Source: Parasedimentitalea psychrophila (GTDB lineage Bacteria > Pseudomonadota > Alphaproteobacteria > Rhodobacterales > Rhodobacteraceae). From it: 64,000 nt of DNA. The stretch spans positions 2,441,501 to 2,505,500 of the forward strand of contig NZ_CP127247.1 in the NCBI RefSeq assembly GCF_030285785.1, read 5' to 3'. Both the position numbers and the translations under genes were made by a program. Below are positions 4,844 to 13,800 of this stretch, piece after piece (the stretch's first letter is position 1; each line of letters starts with the position of its first letter). The notes under the pieces are model-generated. The model was not told the DNA's origin. It did not search any database and saw only the letters and a list, made by a program, of their open reading frames with translations.

Positions 4844-6736
4844 TCAAAAATCCTCCCAGCTGGCCTTGGTCGCGGCGGTTGGGCTTTCGTTTACAGCGAT
4901 TGGGCGCGGGGCTATGGCTGCGACATTGTCCCAACCTTCCCCGTGAGAACTGGGTTTGCGGCCTCCGGCGCCGCGACGAGCCCCAGCCCTTGCAGGCAGG
5001 GAGGTGATGCCGCCATCAATGTTGAAATGAGAGACCAGTTCTGAAAGTGTGGTGGCGTCTGAGTTCATTATCTGGCTGGCCGCGGTGGCCTGCTCCACCA
5101 TCGCCGCGTTCTGTTGGGTCACCTGATCCAGTTGTGATACTCCGATGTTGATCTCAGCCAGCCCGGTGGACTGTTCAGCGGCGCCTACGGTGATTTCCGA
5201 AACCAATTGCGAGATATGGCTGACCCGAGAGACGATATTTTCCAACGCCGCGCCTGCTTTGCCGACCAGATCGACACCCTGATCAACCTGTTTCGAGCTG
5301 TCGCTGATCAGAGTCTTGATCTCCAGTGCTGCGTCTGACGAGCGTTGCGCCAACGCCCGCACTTCAGAAGCGACCACCGCAAAGCCACGGCCCGCTTCGC
5401 CAGCTCGCGCCGCCTCGACACCTGCGTTCAGCGCCAACAGGTTGGTCTGGAAAGCGATGTCGTCGATCACCCCGATGATCTGCGAGATCTGGGCCGACGA
5501 CCGTTCGATCTCTGTCATCGCCGCCACTGCGTTCTGTACAACGCCGCCGCTGATCTCAGCCTCTGCGCGGGTTTGGTTGACTATATTTTCGACGCTGCGG
5601 GCACCATCGGCTGCGGATTTAACGCTGGTGGTCATCTCTTCCAGTGCTGCCGCTGTCTGCTCCAGCGTGGCGGCCTGACTTTCAGTCCGGTGTGACAAAT
5701 CAGTGGAAGCCTCGCCGATCTCGCTCGACCGCAGCAAGATGCCGCCCGAGACATCAATAACCCGGGAAATGGTCTGGCTTAGGGTCTGAACCGTGTTGTT
5801 ATAGTCAATCCGCAGTTGCTCGTATTCCTCTGAAAACGGTTCTCTGATCTGCTTGGTCAACACACCCTTCGAGAGATGGCGCAAGCCGATGCCGAGTTCC
5901 GAGACCACGCGGTGCTGCATGCCTTCGCGATGTTCTTTCTCGGCTTCACGCGCGCGGATAAGATCCTGTCGCAGGGCATCCAACGCCTTGGCGATGTCAC
6001 CAATCTCGTCGGTGCGCTCCATGGCTTCGATGGACTGTTCAAGCTGGCCCTGGGCGACCTCTTCGATGGCCAGCTTGACCGAAGCGAGAGGCCGGGTAAT
6101 GCTGTTGGTAATCAAAATGTTGCCGACAAGTGTCCCGGCAATGGACAGCACAGACAGGGCAACAAGCACATAGATCAGAACCAAGTTGCTCGACTGCGCG
6201 TCGGCACCGGCTGCACTGCCAAAGGACTCGATGGCTTCGCCAAGCAGCTCCATCCCGTCTTCGAGTTGGGTGAAGGCTTTTGTAAACTCAGGCATACGCG
6301 CCTCTGCAGCCTCACGATCGTTTAAGGCAAGCCCTGAGAGGACGCGCGCAGATTCAAGATAGGCATTGAGAGTCGGCACAATGTTGTCAACTTTTTGGCG
6401 TATCTCCGGAGCGAGAGGCAGAGCTTGCAGTGACTTGATAGAAGACGTGAATTCCTCGGCGTGGCTGGTCAAGCTGTCGCTGGCAGAGGCACGATCCGCA
6501 GGAGAGCCGTCAGGCCCTGTGAGGAGAGCAAACAGAACATCTGCGCGCAGGCCGTCATGCATCATATCTGCTTGTTTTTGGTGAAGCACAGCGGAGGTTG
6601 CGGTGCTTGTTGCCATCAACCCTGAATTGCTGGATATCAACCCAATAGTACCAACGGCAGCTATGATCAGCAATGCCGCGAGCGACAAGCCAACACTAAA
6701 GAAGATGCGGGCCCGAACAGAGGCTTGGGATATCAT
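4844..6736 (-). CDS. Methyl-accepting chemotaxis protein
   Basis: A 630-residue transmembrane chemoreceptor. Transmembrane helix 1 is about residues 11-33, the periplasmic sensor region about 34-183, helix 2 about 184-208, then a HAMP domain with two helices. The C-terminal coiled-coil signalling domain carries the hairpin-tip signature (DIAFQTNLLALNAGVEAARA) that contacts CheA/CheW. The last residues are SWEDF, matching the xWxxF pentapeptide that tethers CheR/CheB in adapting receptors. ATG 6736 is chosen; the frame extends only to a TTG at 6748. No che genes are nearby, so it is an orphan receptor of unknown ligand. Confidence 0.95.
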   Translation of the reverse strand: MISQASVRARIFFSVGLSLAALLIIAAVGTIGLISSNSGLMATSTATSAVLHQKQADMMHDGLRADVLFALLTGPDGSPADRASASDSLTSHAEEFTSSIKSLQALPLAPEIRQKVDNIVPTLNAYLESARVLSGLALNDREAAEARMPEFTKAFTQLEDGMELLGEAIESFGSAAGADAQSSNLVLIYVLVALSVLSIAGTLVGNILITNSITRPLASVKLAIEEVAQGQLEQSIEAMERTDEIGDIAKALDALRQDLIRAREAEKEHREGMQHRVVSELGIGLRHLSKGVLTKQIREPFSEEYEQLRIDYNNTVQTLSQTISRVIDVSGGILLRSSEIGEASTDLSHRTESQAATLEQTAAALEEMTTSVKSAADGARSVENIVNQTRAEAEISGGVVQNAVAAMTEIERSSAQISQIIGVIDDIAFQTNLLALNAGVEAARAGEAGRGFAVVASEVRALAQRSSDAALEIKTLISDSSKQVDQGVDLVGKAGAALENIVSRVSHISQLVSEITVGAAEQSTGLAEINIGVSQLDQVTQQNAAMVEQATAASQIMNSDATTLSELVSHFNIDGGITSLPARAGARRGAGGRKPSSHGEGWDNVAAIAPRPIAVNESPTAATKASWEDF

Positions 6737-7339
6737 CGTGCATTCCAATCTACTACATATGGTCTTTGAGGGCAGTGGTAGGAGGCGGGGATTAATTTTC
6801 AGCTAACCGACATACCCCAAATGAACCGCCATGTGGTTCAAGTTGAAACGATCATGAAGTCCGATCCATCCTGTTTCTGGACGTGGCGCAGCTATCGATG
6901 CATCCGAGAGCGTGTCTGACACTGATGCATTGTCTGTGTCTCGGGGGTTGGCTGTTTCGGTTTCTTGATCATGGTTCCTTGGCGAAACCCATATGAACTG
7001 CGAGCGAAACGGCGATGTCGTAAAAGCAGCCCGGATTGGTCGGTGTAGCAAAAGCGAAGTCAAAATGCAGAAAGGGAGGCTGGGCAAAGGCGGCGACCCG
7101 GGGCCTTCAAGCCTACAGTCGGCTCGGTCCTGTTGGTGCGTTTAGCGTCCAATGGCAGCTCTCAGCCCTTAGTTGCCCCTTGTGATCACTGAGGCGACAG
7201 GCCGATTTGGAGCCCAAATTTCAAACTTCTGGAAAGCATCCAATGCCAATTTGCTTGGTTGAGTATTGTTTTGCCGGCAACTGCTGGTAGATTGACAGCC
7301 ACCTATATTGCGAATTATCCAGGATATCATTCAGGCCAA
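6737..7339. other. Intergenic, no convincing gene
   Basis: Contains the promoter region of the chemoreceptor (leftward) and the AraC-type gene (rightward). Open frames on the minus strand here (6803-7087) lack a ribosome-binding site and look non-coding. The segment around 7000-7200 has the look of a decayed dispersed sequence rather than a gene. No clear promoter was recognised. Confidence 0.4.
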
Positions 7340-8362
7340 ATGCCACCGCCATTTATCTCCACACGGACAATGGTCGGTCTCAAGGGTGGCTTACAACAGG
7401 TCACCAGCCCGCAGGCCACCCTCTCCGCTTTATCGACCGAAGACCTTCCTGCGTTTGCTCTGGATACAACCCGTGCCTATATTCCGCAATTGGCCCAGCT
7501 TCGGTTCTTCGAACGCTCGGCCTCTGACATCGGAGTGGATAACCTGGGCTTTGTTCTTGCTGCCGACGCTGATGTCCGGCGTTATGGGCTGTTTGGTGAC
7601 TACGTGACCTCTGCGCAAACATTCCACGATGCGTTGTGCCTGACCCGCGATATGATGGTGTACCATTCGTCCCACGACCGGATGTCCCTGCGGCGAAAAG
7701 GCGATATTCTGCAGCTTACCTATCACTCGGCGCTGCGACATGCGCCGGGGTATTACCACTTTGCGACAATTGCCGCCTCGTCGATGCTGAGCATTGCAGA
7801 ACCCTTTTTTAAACGGTGTTACCTGCGACAAATTGCATTTAATTTCCCCAGACCGCGCCAGACCGCTCCTTATGAAACCCTGTTCGGTTGCCCGGTTATT
7901 TTTGACCAGCCCGAATTTTCGATCCTGTTTGACATCGAAGCGGCACAGCAAACACTGTGCAAAAACCCCACCAGACGGGTGACCGCAGGCGATGTAATGC
8001 GTGATGCAATGGGACCAGCCCCCTCTGATTTGGTCGGTTCGGTAGAGGCGATCCTGCGGGCTAACATTTCCGCTGCAATTGGGTTTGACCAAGTGGCAAG
8101 CCAGCTTGATCGTTCGCAACGATCACTGCGCCGCCGTCTGGATGAGAGCGGCACGAACTTTCGCGATCTGGCCCGAAAGGTCCGCATAGATTATGCGCGC
8201 GAGCTTCTTATCGAAGGTGAGCTGGACGTCACTGAGATATCCCAACATGTGGGCTATTCCGACCCGTCGCATTTTGGCCGTGCGTTTCGACGGTTGACGG
8301 GGCTTTCGCCCTCAGAGATGCGCGGTTTCGGCGTTTCATCCAAACTGGCCGGAAATGGCTAA
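7340..8362 (+). CDS. AraC-family transcriptional regulator
   Basis: A 340-residue protein from ATG 7340. The N-terminal two-thirds resemble the ligand-binding region of the AraC subgroup with an Arabinose_bd-like domain. The C-terminal ~100 residues carry two helix-turn-helix units: FDQVASQLDRSQRSLRRRL, then DVTEISQHVGYSDPSHFGRA with the family signature around GYSDPSHFGRAFRR. The frame also opens at TTG 7259, but 340 residues fits the subgroup. The DUF1254 exported protein gene begins 58 nt downstream on the same strand, so it is the likeliest target. The inducer is unknown. Confidence 0.9.
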   Translation: MPPPFISTRTMVGLKGGLQQVTSPQATLSALSTEDLPAFALDTTRAYIPQLAQLRFFERSASDIGVDNLGFVLAADADVRRYGLFGDYVTSAQTFHDALCLTRDMMVYHSSHDRMSLRRKGDILQLTYHSALRHAPGYYHFATIAASSMLSIAEPFFKRCYLRQIAFNFPRPRQTAPYETLFGCPVIFDQPEFSILFDIEAAQQTLCKNPTRRVTAGDVMRDAMGPAPSDLVGSVEAILRANISAAIGFDQVASQLDRSQRSLRRRLDESGTNFRDLARKVRIDYARELLIEGELDVTEISQHVGYSDPSHFGRAFRRLTGLSPSEMRGFGVSSKLAGNG

Positions 8363-8420
8363 CGGGATGTGCTGAACCAAGTTACCGTTCGCTCAAATTG
8401 ACAAAGGAGCTTTTGTTCAC

Positions 8421-9437
8421 ATGAAATTACGACACCATTTTTTAACGGCAACCGCACTTGGCTGCGCTCTGTTCACCCTGCCAGTACTGGCCGACCCTGT
8501 GACCGTCACTGTCGATAGTTTTGTCCGGGCTGAAACCGATATGACGATGAAGCGTTACACAGATATTGGCGGATTTGGCAAGTTCGCCCATATTCGCCAA
8601 CCGACACCGTTGGATGAACAGAACGTCATTCGCATGAACCACGATACCCTGTATTCTTTTGGTATTTTCGATTTGACGACCCCAGTCACAATTACCAAGC
8701 CTGAATCCGACCGTTGGCAGTCGATGATGTTTGTAACCCAGGATCATTCGATCCCGCCCGCGATCTATGAAGCAGGCTCATACACGCTAACTCAGGAAGA
8801 AATCGGCACCAGATACGTGACCGTCGCGTTCCGCACGCTTGTGAACGCCAACGAACCTGCGGACATCAAACAGGCAAATGCACTGCAGGACCAGATAACG
8901 GTAACGCAGGCAGACATCGGTACGCTGGATATTCCAGACTGGGACGAGGTATCGCTGACCAAAGTGCGCGAGGCGGTTAATGTGCTTGCCGCGACCCTTA
9001 CCGACACCTCGAGAATGCTCGGTGACAAGGACGAGCTTGATCCAATTCAGCACCTGCTTGGCACCGCGATGGGTTGGGGCGGAAACCCCAAAAAGGATGC
9101 CATGTATTTCAGTATTGTTCCTGAAAATAACGATGGAAAGCAGAACTATGAGTTGATTGTCAAAGACATCCCCGTTGACGGTTTTGCCTCTGTAACTGTG
9201 TATAATTCGAAGGGGTTTATGGAGATAAATGACTTGGGGGTTAACGCGATCAACAACCTGACCGCAAAGCCAAGCGCAGACGGCGGCGCAGTAATCCATT
9301 TTGGTGGTTGTGAGGATGGCCGCGAGAATTGCATCCCGACAACTCCGGGCTGGAACTACCTCGTGCGGCTGTATCAACCACAAGAGGTCGTTCTGGACAA
9401 AAGCTGGACGTTCCCCGACGCCACCCCGATTGAATAG
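8421..9437 (+). CDS. Exported DUF1254/DUF1214 protein
   Basis: A 338-residue protein with a signal peptide (about 1-24, cleavage after LPVLA). The rest matches the DUF1254-DUF1214 pattern: an N-terminal segment with an RMNHDTLYSFGIFDL stretch (residues 71-85) and a C-terminal part with VTVYNSKGFM and a final NYLVRLYQP...LDKSW. Such proteins are periplasmic or secreted and their biochemical role is not established. AAAGGAG lies 9 nt before the ATG. It probably forms a unit with the AraC regulator upstream, and a hairpin follows the stop. Confidence 0.9.
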   Translation: MKLRHHFLTATALGCALFTLPVLADPVTVTVDSFVRAETDMTMKRYTDIGGFGKFAHIRQPTPLDEQNVIRMNHDTLYSFGIFDLTTPVTITKPESDRWQSMMFVTQDHSIPPAIYEAGSYTLTQEEIGTRYVTVAFRTLVNANEPADIKQANALQDQITVTQADIGTLDIPDWDEVSLTKVREAVNVLAATLTDTSRMLGDKDELDPIQHLLGTAMGWGGNPKKDAMYFSIVPENNDGKQNYELIVKDIPVDGFASVTVYNSKGFMEINDLGVNAINNLTAKPSADGGAVIHFGGCEDGRENCIPTTPGWNYLVRLYQPQEVVLDKSWTFPDATPIE

Positions 9438-9444
9438 AAATATC

Positions 9445-9481
9445 ATCAAGACCGCAGCGCAATTCTTGTTGTGGTCTTGAT
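9445..9481 (+). terminator. Hairpin after the DUF1254 gene
   Basis: Perfect 9-bp inverted repeat ATCAAGACC / GGTCTTGAT (9445-9453, 9473-9481) starting 8 nt after the stop. No U-run follows, so it may stabilise the 3' end rather than terminate by itself. Confidence 0.5.
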
Positions 9482-9792
9482 ACCGTCGGGCTGAGTTTTG
9501 CAGGCATTTTACTGACTTAAATCCGTTCCCATACGGGTGCTGTTCCGCTTCAATAGCTGAACAAAGATTGCGGATCTGGCCGTTGCTGGTGGCGGGTTTT
9601 GCTGCGCAATTTACCTGTCCTCGATCGTTACAGCGAAGGGCCGCAATCCGCCCTTCCGTACAAGTTTCTGCGGCAGCAGCATTGATCACAATGAGCGCAC
9701 ATCGCACATCGCACGATAGCAGCAGATGGGTCGGATGATCCATCAAAGGAGGGCCGAGCTTTGGCTGATGTGACAGAGAAGAAGCTTCCTGC
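9482..9792. other. Intergenic, no gene seen
   Basis: A 7-bp inverted repeat GAAGGGC / GCCCTTC sits at about 9635-9656. Frames on both strands look non-coding. Like the 7.0-7.2 kb segment, it resembles decayed sequence. Confidence 0.35.
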
Positions 9793-9954
9793 ATGTTTGA
9801 TGGCCAGCCACCAAGCGCGATCCGCATCTCCCATCTGTGCGGGCATGGTGATTGGCATCACCCTGCAGACCGGGCGATGCTCGAGGCCAGGGTGGTTCAA
9901 CTGAACCGTGAGTTCGCCGAGGGCAAGCGCTGGATCCAGGAACAGTCCAAGTAA
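9793..9954 (+). CDS. 53-residue hypothetical protein, possibly a remnant
   Basis: ATG 9793, with an in-frame stop upstream. The product looks coding: a histidine-rich start (SHLCGHGDWHHPADRAM) and a charged helix (EFAEGKRWIQEQSK). The stop codon is embedded in another copy of the ribosome-binding motif (GTCCAAGTAAGGAG), followed by ATG and a 10-codon frame. It may be the end of a formerly longer gene. No family recognised. Confidence 0.4.
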   Translation: MFDGQPPSAIRISHLCGHGDWHHPADRAMLEARVVQLNREFAEGKRWIQEQSK

Positions 9955-10180
9955 GGAGTGAATGACTGCGCATTGCAGTTTTGGGAGGGATACTTGAAAA
10001 CACCAATGCACGCATAAGGTGTAATAATGTCACGAAACAGCTGTAGGTAGTGAAAATATCCAATGCGCTCGATAAATTTTAACCATTCCGCTTGATCTAA
10101 ATTTTTGATGTGGGAAGTCTATAGTCACCCTTGCTATTGGGAAATAAGAATTATCAACGCAAATTAAAGGGAGATTATAA

Positions 10181-10711
10181 ATGCAAAGGGCATTCAAAAA
10201 CCTATGGGCTGTTATCTCGCTCGTTTTATTGTCCGGGGCGGCAACTGCTGAGGCCGTTGATCTGCCGTTTACCATACCGCAAGACGGAGGCGGGTTTTCC
10301 ACTGATTACGAGGCTCTGTCAGCCGATCAAAACCTGACGAATATGCAAAAATATGCGGTCGTCAACGAATTGCGTAAACGTGACGGCTATATGGAAAGTC
10401 TGTCGATTTTAGGGCTGGACGCGAAGTGCACGCTTGTTCCTCTGCACTGTACAATTACCGCCACTCCGGCAGCGGCCGAAGCGCTGATCCAAGGCAGTGC
10501 CATCGCGGCCACTTCTGCGATTTGCCTTATTATCGACGCGGCGGATTTTGAAATTACCGCGCCCATTTGTGTGGCTGCACTTGAAGGAGTCATAGAATCC
10601 ACCGTAATGCCAATTCTAACACAATGCGCGATCAAGAAACAGGCAACCGAACTCGATTTCACGATTTCGATCATTCCGCCGAAATTTGATGTCTCAGGGA
10701 AGTGCATCTAA
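10181..10711 (+). CDS. Exported cysteine-containing protein of unknown function
   Basis: A 176-residue protein with a signal peptide (about 1-24, ending ATAEA). The mature part holds several cysteines in a hydrophobic core region (DAKCTLVPLHCTI, SAICLIIDAADFEITAPICVA, LTQCAIKK, GKCI at the end), compatible with periplasmic disulphides. AAAGGGAG precedes the ATG by 8 nt. The gene is AT-rich compared with the chromosome around it and ends in a strong hairpin, so it is probably a single-gene transcript. No family recognised. Confidence 0.7.
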   Translation: MQRAFKNLWAVISLVLLSGAATAEAVDLPFTIPQDGGGFSTDYEALSADQNLTNMQKYAVVNELRKRDGYMESLSILGLDAKCTLVPLHCTITATPAAAEALIQGSAIAATSAICLIIDAADFEITAPICVAALEGVIESTVMPILTQCAIKKQATELDFTISIIPPKFDVSGKCI

Positions 10712-10719
10712 CCAATGCA

Positions 10720-10747
10720 TTCTGAGGGCCGGGTCAGGCCCTCAGAA
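10720..10747 (+). terminator. Strong hairpin after the exported protein gene
   Basis: Perfect 11-bp stem TTCTGAGGGCC / GGCCCTCAGAA with a 6-nt loop, 8 nt after the stop. Only a short U-run follows. Confidence 0.65.
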
Positions 10748-11207
10748 ATTGTATGGTGCTACAAGCGTTGCAAAGGCACGTATCAGCCAATGATCGAACA
10801 CTGAAACGGGTAGGTGAAGTCCAACAAAGGAGGGTGTTCGGCGAGGATCTGTCTCCGGACAGGATCTCGATGATGCTTGGGCATGAACCAACCGCCTAGG
10901 TCTCGACGCACAGATTAATGAGACACTCAGAAAACTCACCGATGATGTTAATGTTTGGCACCAGCGGACGGGCCAATTCAGCGCTGGCCTTCTCCCTGGG
11001 GACTGTCGATCCAAACCATGGGTGTCAACGAATCGGTTGTTGCACTGCGGTGGAACATCTAATTATTGCCAAACGTCCGCGGCCAGCGAGCATATCGGTT
11101 GGCAATAATTTATTTGCGGAAAAATCACCGTCGCGCGGAGAGCGAGATGCCATGTTTTCCTATGCCATAAGGCAGGACAAGCGCGCGCGAAAAAGAGGCG
11201 ACTTACA
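10748..11207. other. Intergenic with gene remnants
   Basis: No intact gene. A diverged ribosome-binding motif (GTCCAACAAAGGAG, 10819-10832) precedes a short frame reading SPDRISMMLGHEPTA before a stop. A second piece (about 10885-11106) reads LDAQINETLRKLTDDVN and ends in a stop, with no start codon. Both look like remnants of decayed genes. A perfect inverted repeat occupies 11061-11110. Confidence 0.4.
11061..11110. repeat. Perfect 12-bp inverted repeat upstream of the epimerase gene
   Basis: AATTATTGCCAA (11061-11072) and TTGGCAATAATT (11099-11110) with a 26-nt GC-rich loop, about 100 nt before the epimerase start. It could be a two-half-site operator or an RNA hairpin. Confidence 0.6.
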
Positions 11208-12107
11208 ATGCGTATTCTGTTTACGGGCGGTTCAGGTAAGGCCGGGCGCCATGTGTGCTGCTACTTGCGTGACCAAGGGCACCGGGTGGTCAATGTCGAT
11301 CTGACACCGCTGGATGAGGCTGGAATCGACAATTTGCAAGCCGACATCACCGATTCCGGTTCTATGTTCAACGTGATGACCAGCTACGCCGATTTCGACG
11401 AGCTTGAAGCGGGGGCCGGAGTGCCCAAGTTTGATGCTGTGGTGCATTTTGCGGCTATTCCGCGCATCCTTCTCAAACCCGATCAAGAGACCTTCCGAGT
11501 CAATACCATTGGCACTTACAATGTGATTGAGGCGGCGGTAAAACTGGGCATTCCCAAGATCATCTTTGCCTCGTCTGAAACCACCTATGGTGTCTGTTTT
11601 GCCGACGGAATACTCAATCCGGATAGCCTGCCCGTTGAAGAAGATTACGACGTCAACCCGATGGACAGCTATGGGTTGAGCAAAGTGGTCAATGAGAAAA
11701 CTGGCCGGTCTTTCCAGCGCCGCTCAGGCATTGATATCTATGGGCTGCGCATCGGCAATGTGATCGAGCCGGATGAATATGAACGGTTTCCTGGGTTCTT
11801 CGCCGATCCGGTTGTGCGTCGGCGGAACTTGTTTTGTTATATTGACGCCCGCGACCTTGGCCAGATTGTGGATCGGTGCCTCAAGACCGACGGTCTTGGC
11901 TTTCAGATCTTTAACGCCGGCAACGACACCAATTCTGTGGACATCTCTAATGGCGAGATCATCAAGCGGTTTTTTCCGGGCGTGCCTGTGACCCGAGAAC
12001 TTGGCGAACACGAAGCGTTGTTCTCCAACCAGAAAATCAGGGACATGCTGAGTTTCAAAGAGCAACATAACTGGCGCAGCTATGTCCCGAAGCAGGAGCC
12101 GATTTAA
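11208..12107 (+). CDS. NAD-dependent epimerase/dehydratase-family protein
   Basis: A 299-residue extended short-chain dehydrogenase/reductase. The N-terminal Rossmann motif is TGGSGKAG (residues 6-13). Catalytic residues are visible as SSET (122-125) and Y155-x3-K159 (YGLSK). FAAIP follows the usual HxA motif (VVHFAA). The family acts on nucleotide sugars or uronates in the cytoplasm using bound NAD(P). The substrate cannot be told from sequence alone. It stands alone, with no sugar-biosynthesis genes nearby. Confidence 0.85.
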   Translation: MRILFTGGSGKAGRHVCCYLRDQGHRVVNVDLTPLDEAGIDNLQADITDSGSMFNVMTSYADFDELEAGAGVPKFDAVVHFAAIPRILLKPDQETFRVNTIGTYNVIEAAVKLGIPKIIFASSETTYGVCFADGILNPDSLPVEEDYDVNPMDSYGLSKVVNEKTGRSFQRRSGIDIYGLRIGNVIEPDEYERFPGFFADPVVRRRNLFCYIDARDLGQIVDRCLKTDGLGFQIFNAGNDTNSVDISNGEIIKRFFPGVPVTRELGEHEALFSNQKIRDMLSFKEQHNWRSYVPKQEPI

Positions 12108-12329
12108 ACGCCACTCGAGCCCAGATTCAACGGGGATGCTGGCCGCGTGTCGGCCATGCCTTGCCACTCCAACTAAGGAGGCATGCAGCCCTCAGAGGGG
12201 GAGGCACAGGAACATTTTCTCCCTTGGATGCGGCCCGCCTTTAAGATCGGGCCATTGGCCAAATCGAATTTTGCGCTACTTCCTTTGACACTATTCTCAG
12301 CTGGCTTGAACAAACAGCGAGGTGTGCCA

Positions 12330-12521
12330 ATGTCTGTCCAGTCTACACTATATTTTGGAAAGAACCTAAAGCGGGGGGCCGCTTTTTGCGCGGTATTGTT
12401 TCTATTGGTCAGTTGCAGCGGTACAGGGAAGTATCCGATTACCGGGATAGAAGCACATACGGGTGATCCGGTTCAAGAAATGCAGGCGAGCGACTTCTTT
12501 TGGACACTACCGGCATACTAG
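12330..12521 (+). CDS. Small lipoprotein
   Basis: A 63-residue protein: charged N-terminus (FGKNLKRG), hydrophobic stretch, and a lipobox LLVSC at about 26-30, predicting lipidation of Cys30 by Lgt/LspA. The mature part is about 34 residues. ATG 12330 is preferred because it places the signal peptide at the N-terminus; the frame also opens at 12183. It is followed after about 170 nt by the LpxR-like gene. No family recognised. Confidence 0.6.
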   Translation: MSVQSTLYFGKNLKRGAAFCAVLFLLVSCSGTGKYPITGIEAHTGDPVQEMQASDFFWTLPAY

Positions 12522-12694
12522 CTTTCGGCCCGGTCCGGCTCGCAATGTGGCAGCACTGGGGCGACACTGGGGTGAAACGAGGGTTGCGCTCGGGTCTATT
12601 CCCTTGAGTTGTGGCTTTGCTGCACTAGCCCCACCGGGAGGTGATGTTTATCAAGGTTAACCAAACCCCCTGAGGGCATTGAGCAGGAAAAACT

Positions 12695-13699
12695 ATGGTT
12701 CGGATTATTTTGGTGGCCTTGGCCGGGGCGATTGTGATGTCAGCTGGCGCGCAGGCCCAGTCTGTCGGCGTGGCCCAGGCTGCCGGTGATGTCGACGTGG
12801 CGCAGGTGGATCGCGAGGCCCCTGAGGCGTCATGGCAGGCTGCGGCGGGCCATCGCCAGCGCATCGGCTATGGTCGTCTGACCACCAATGATCTGATTGG
12901 CGACGGCCAGGATCGCTGGCGCACCGGCTCGATTACCACCTCGCGGATTTATGGCTTTGGCTGGGACGGCGCCGCCCCGGCGCGATTCGGAGAGCTGCTT
13001 GAGCTGCGTATGCAGGGACAAATCATTGCGCCGGCAGATCTGACGACGGTGAATGCCAGCGATCGCCCCTGGGCGGGGGCCCTGTCCTTTGGCCTGCACA
13101 GTCACATGCAGCGCGATGATACTGAAATTGCGCTGGGGGCTGATCTTGTCTTCATCGGTCCGCAGACCGGTCTGGATCGGCTGCAGGACGCGCTGCACGG
13201 GGCCCTGGGGGCGCCGCGGCCGACCGATGCCATGCTGGCGCAGCAGATCCCTGACAAAATCCGACCGACTCTGGTGTTTGAGGCGGGGCAGGTGATGAAA
13301 TTGGGGGGCACCGTGTCGCTGCGCCCGTTTGCCGAGGCACGCGCCGGCGATGAGACCCTGGTGCGGGTTGGCGCCGACTTCAGTTTTGGAACGGTTGGCC
13401 GGGGCGAGCTGCTGGTGCGCGAATCGGTGACCGGGCAAAGATACCGGGCGGTTTACGATTCGGCTCCGGGCTACAGCGTCACCCTTGGCGGCGACATTGC
13501 CTATGTGGCCGACTCGGTCTACCTGCCCGAAGAGCGCGGATACCAACTGACCAATCGTCGTGACCGAGCACGGGTCGGCCTGCACTGGCAAGGCAAGAAG
13601 GCCTCGGCTTTTTATGGCCTTACGTACCTGGGGGAAGAATTCCTAGGGCAGAGTGAGGGCCAGGTGACAGGGTCGGTCCGGTTGAAAATGAGGTTTTAA
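12695..13699 (+). CDS. LpxR-like outer-membrane protein (DUF2219)
   Basis: A 334-residue protein with a signal peptide (about 1-21, ending GAQAQ) and a C-terminal phenylalanine (VRLKMRF), the sorting signal of outer-membrane beta-barrels. The body alternates aromatic/hydrophobic strands and contains a GWDGAAPARFGELLELR region, consistent with lipid A 3-O-deacylase-type barrels. In characterised members this enzyme removes the 3'-acyloxyacyl group of lipid A. Whether this protein is active was not checked residue by residue; it may be a structural homologue. Confidence 0.75.
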   Translation: MVRIILVALAGAIVMSAGAQAQSVGVAQAAGDVDVAQVDREAPEASWQAAAGHRQRIGYGRLTTNDLIGDGQDRWRTGSITTSRIYGFGWDGAAPARFGELLELRMQGQIIAPADLTTVNASDRPWAGALSFGLHSHMQRDDTEIALGADLVFIGPQTGLDRLQDALHGALGAPRPTDAMLAQQIPDKIRPTLVFEAGQVMKLGGTVSLRPFAEARAGDETLVRVGADFSFGTVGRGELLVRESVTGQRYRAVYDSAPGYSVTLGGDIAYVADSVYLPEERGYQLTNRRDRARVGLHWQGKKASAFYGLTYLGEEFLGQSEGQVTGSVRLKMRF

Positions 13700-13800
13700 G
13701 AACACGCTGTAATACCCTGTTAAACTTTGATCTTTGCCGATCCAAATGCCTGTGTTAACGATTTATTAATAAAAAAAATAACGAGCAGGCATACAGGCAT

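Noticed and set aside
6803-7087. 94-codon minus-strand frame
   Set aside because: No ribosome-binding site, arginine/proline-rich reading without structure; likely non-coding or decayed sequence.
7430-8119. 229-codon frame opposite the AraC gene
   Set aside because: Antisense shadow of a well-supported gene.
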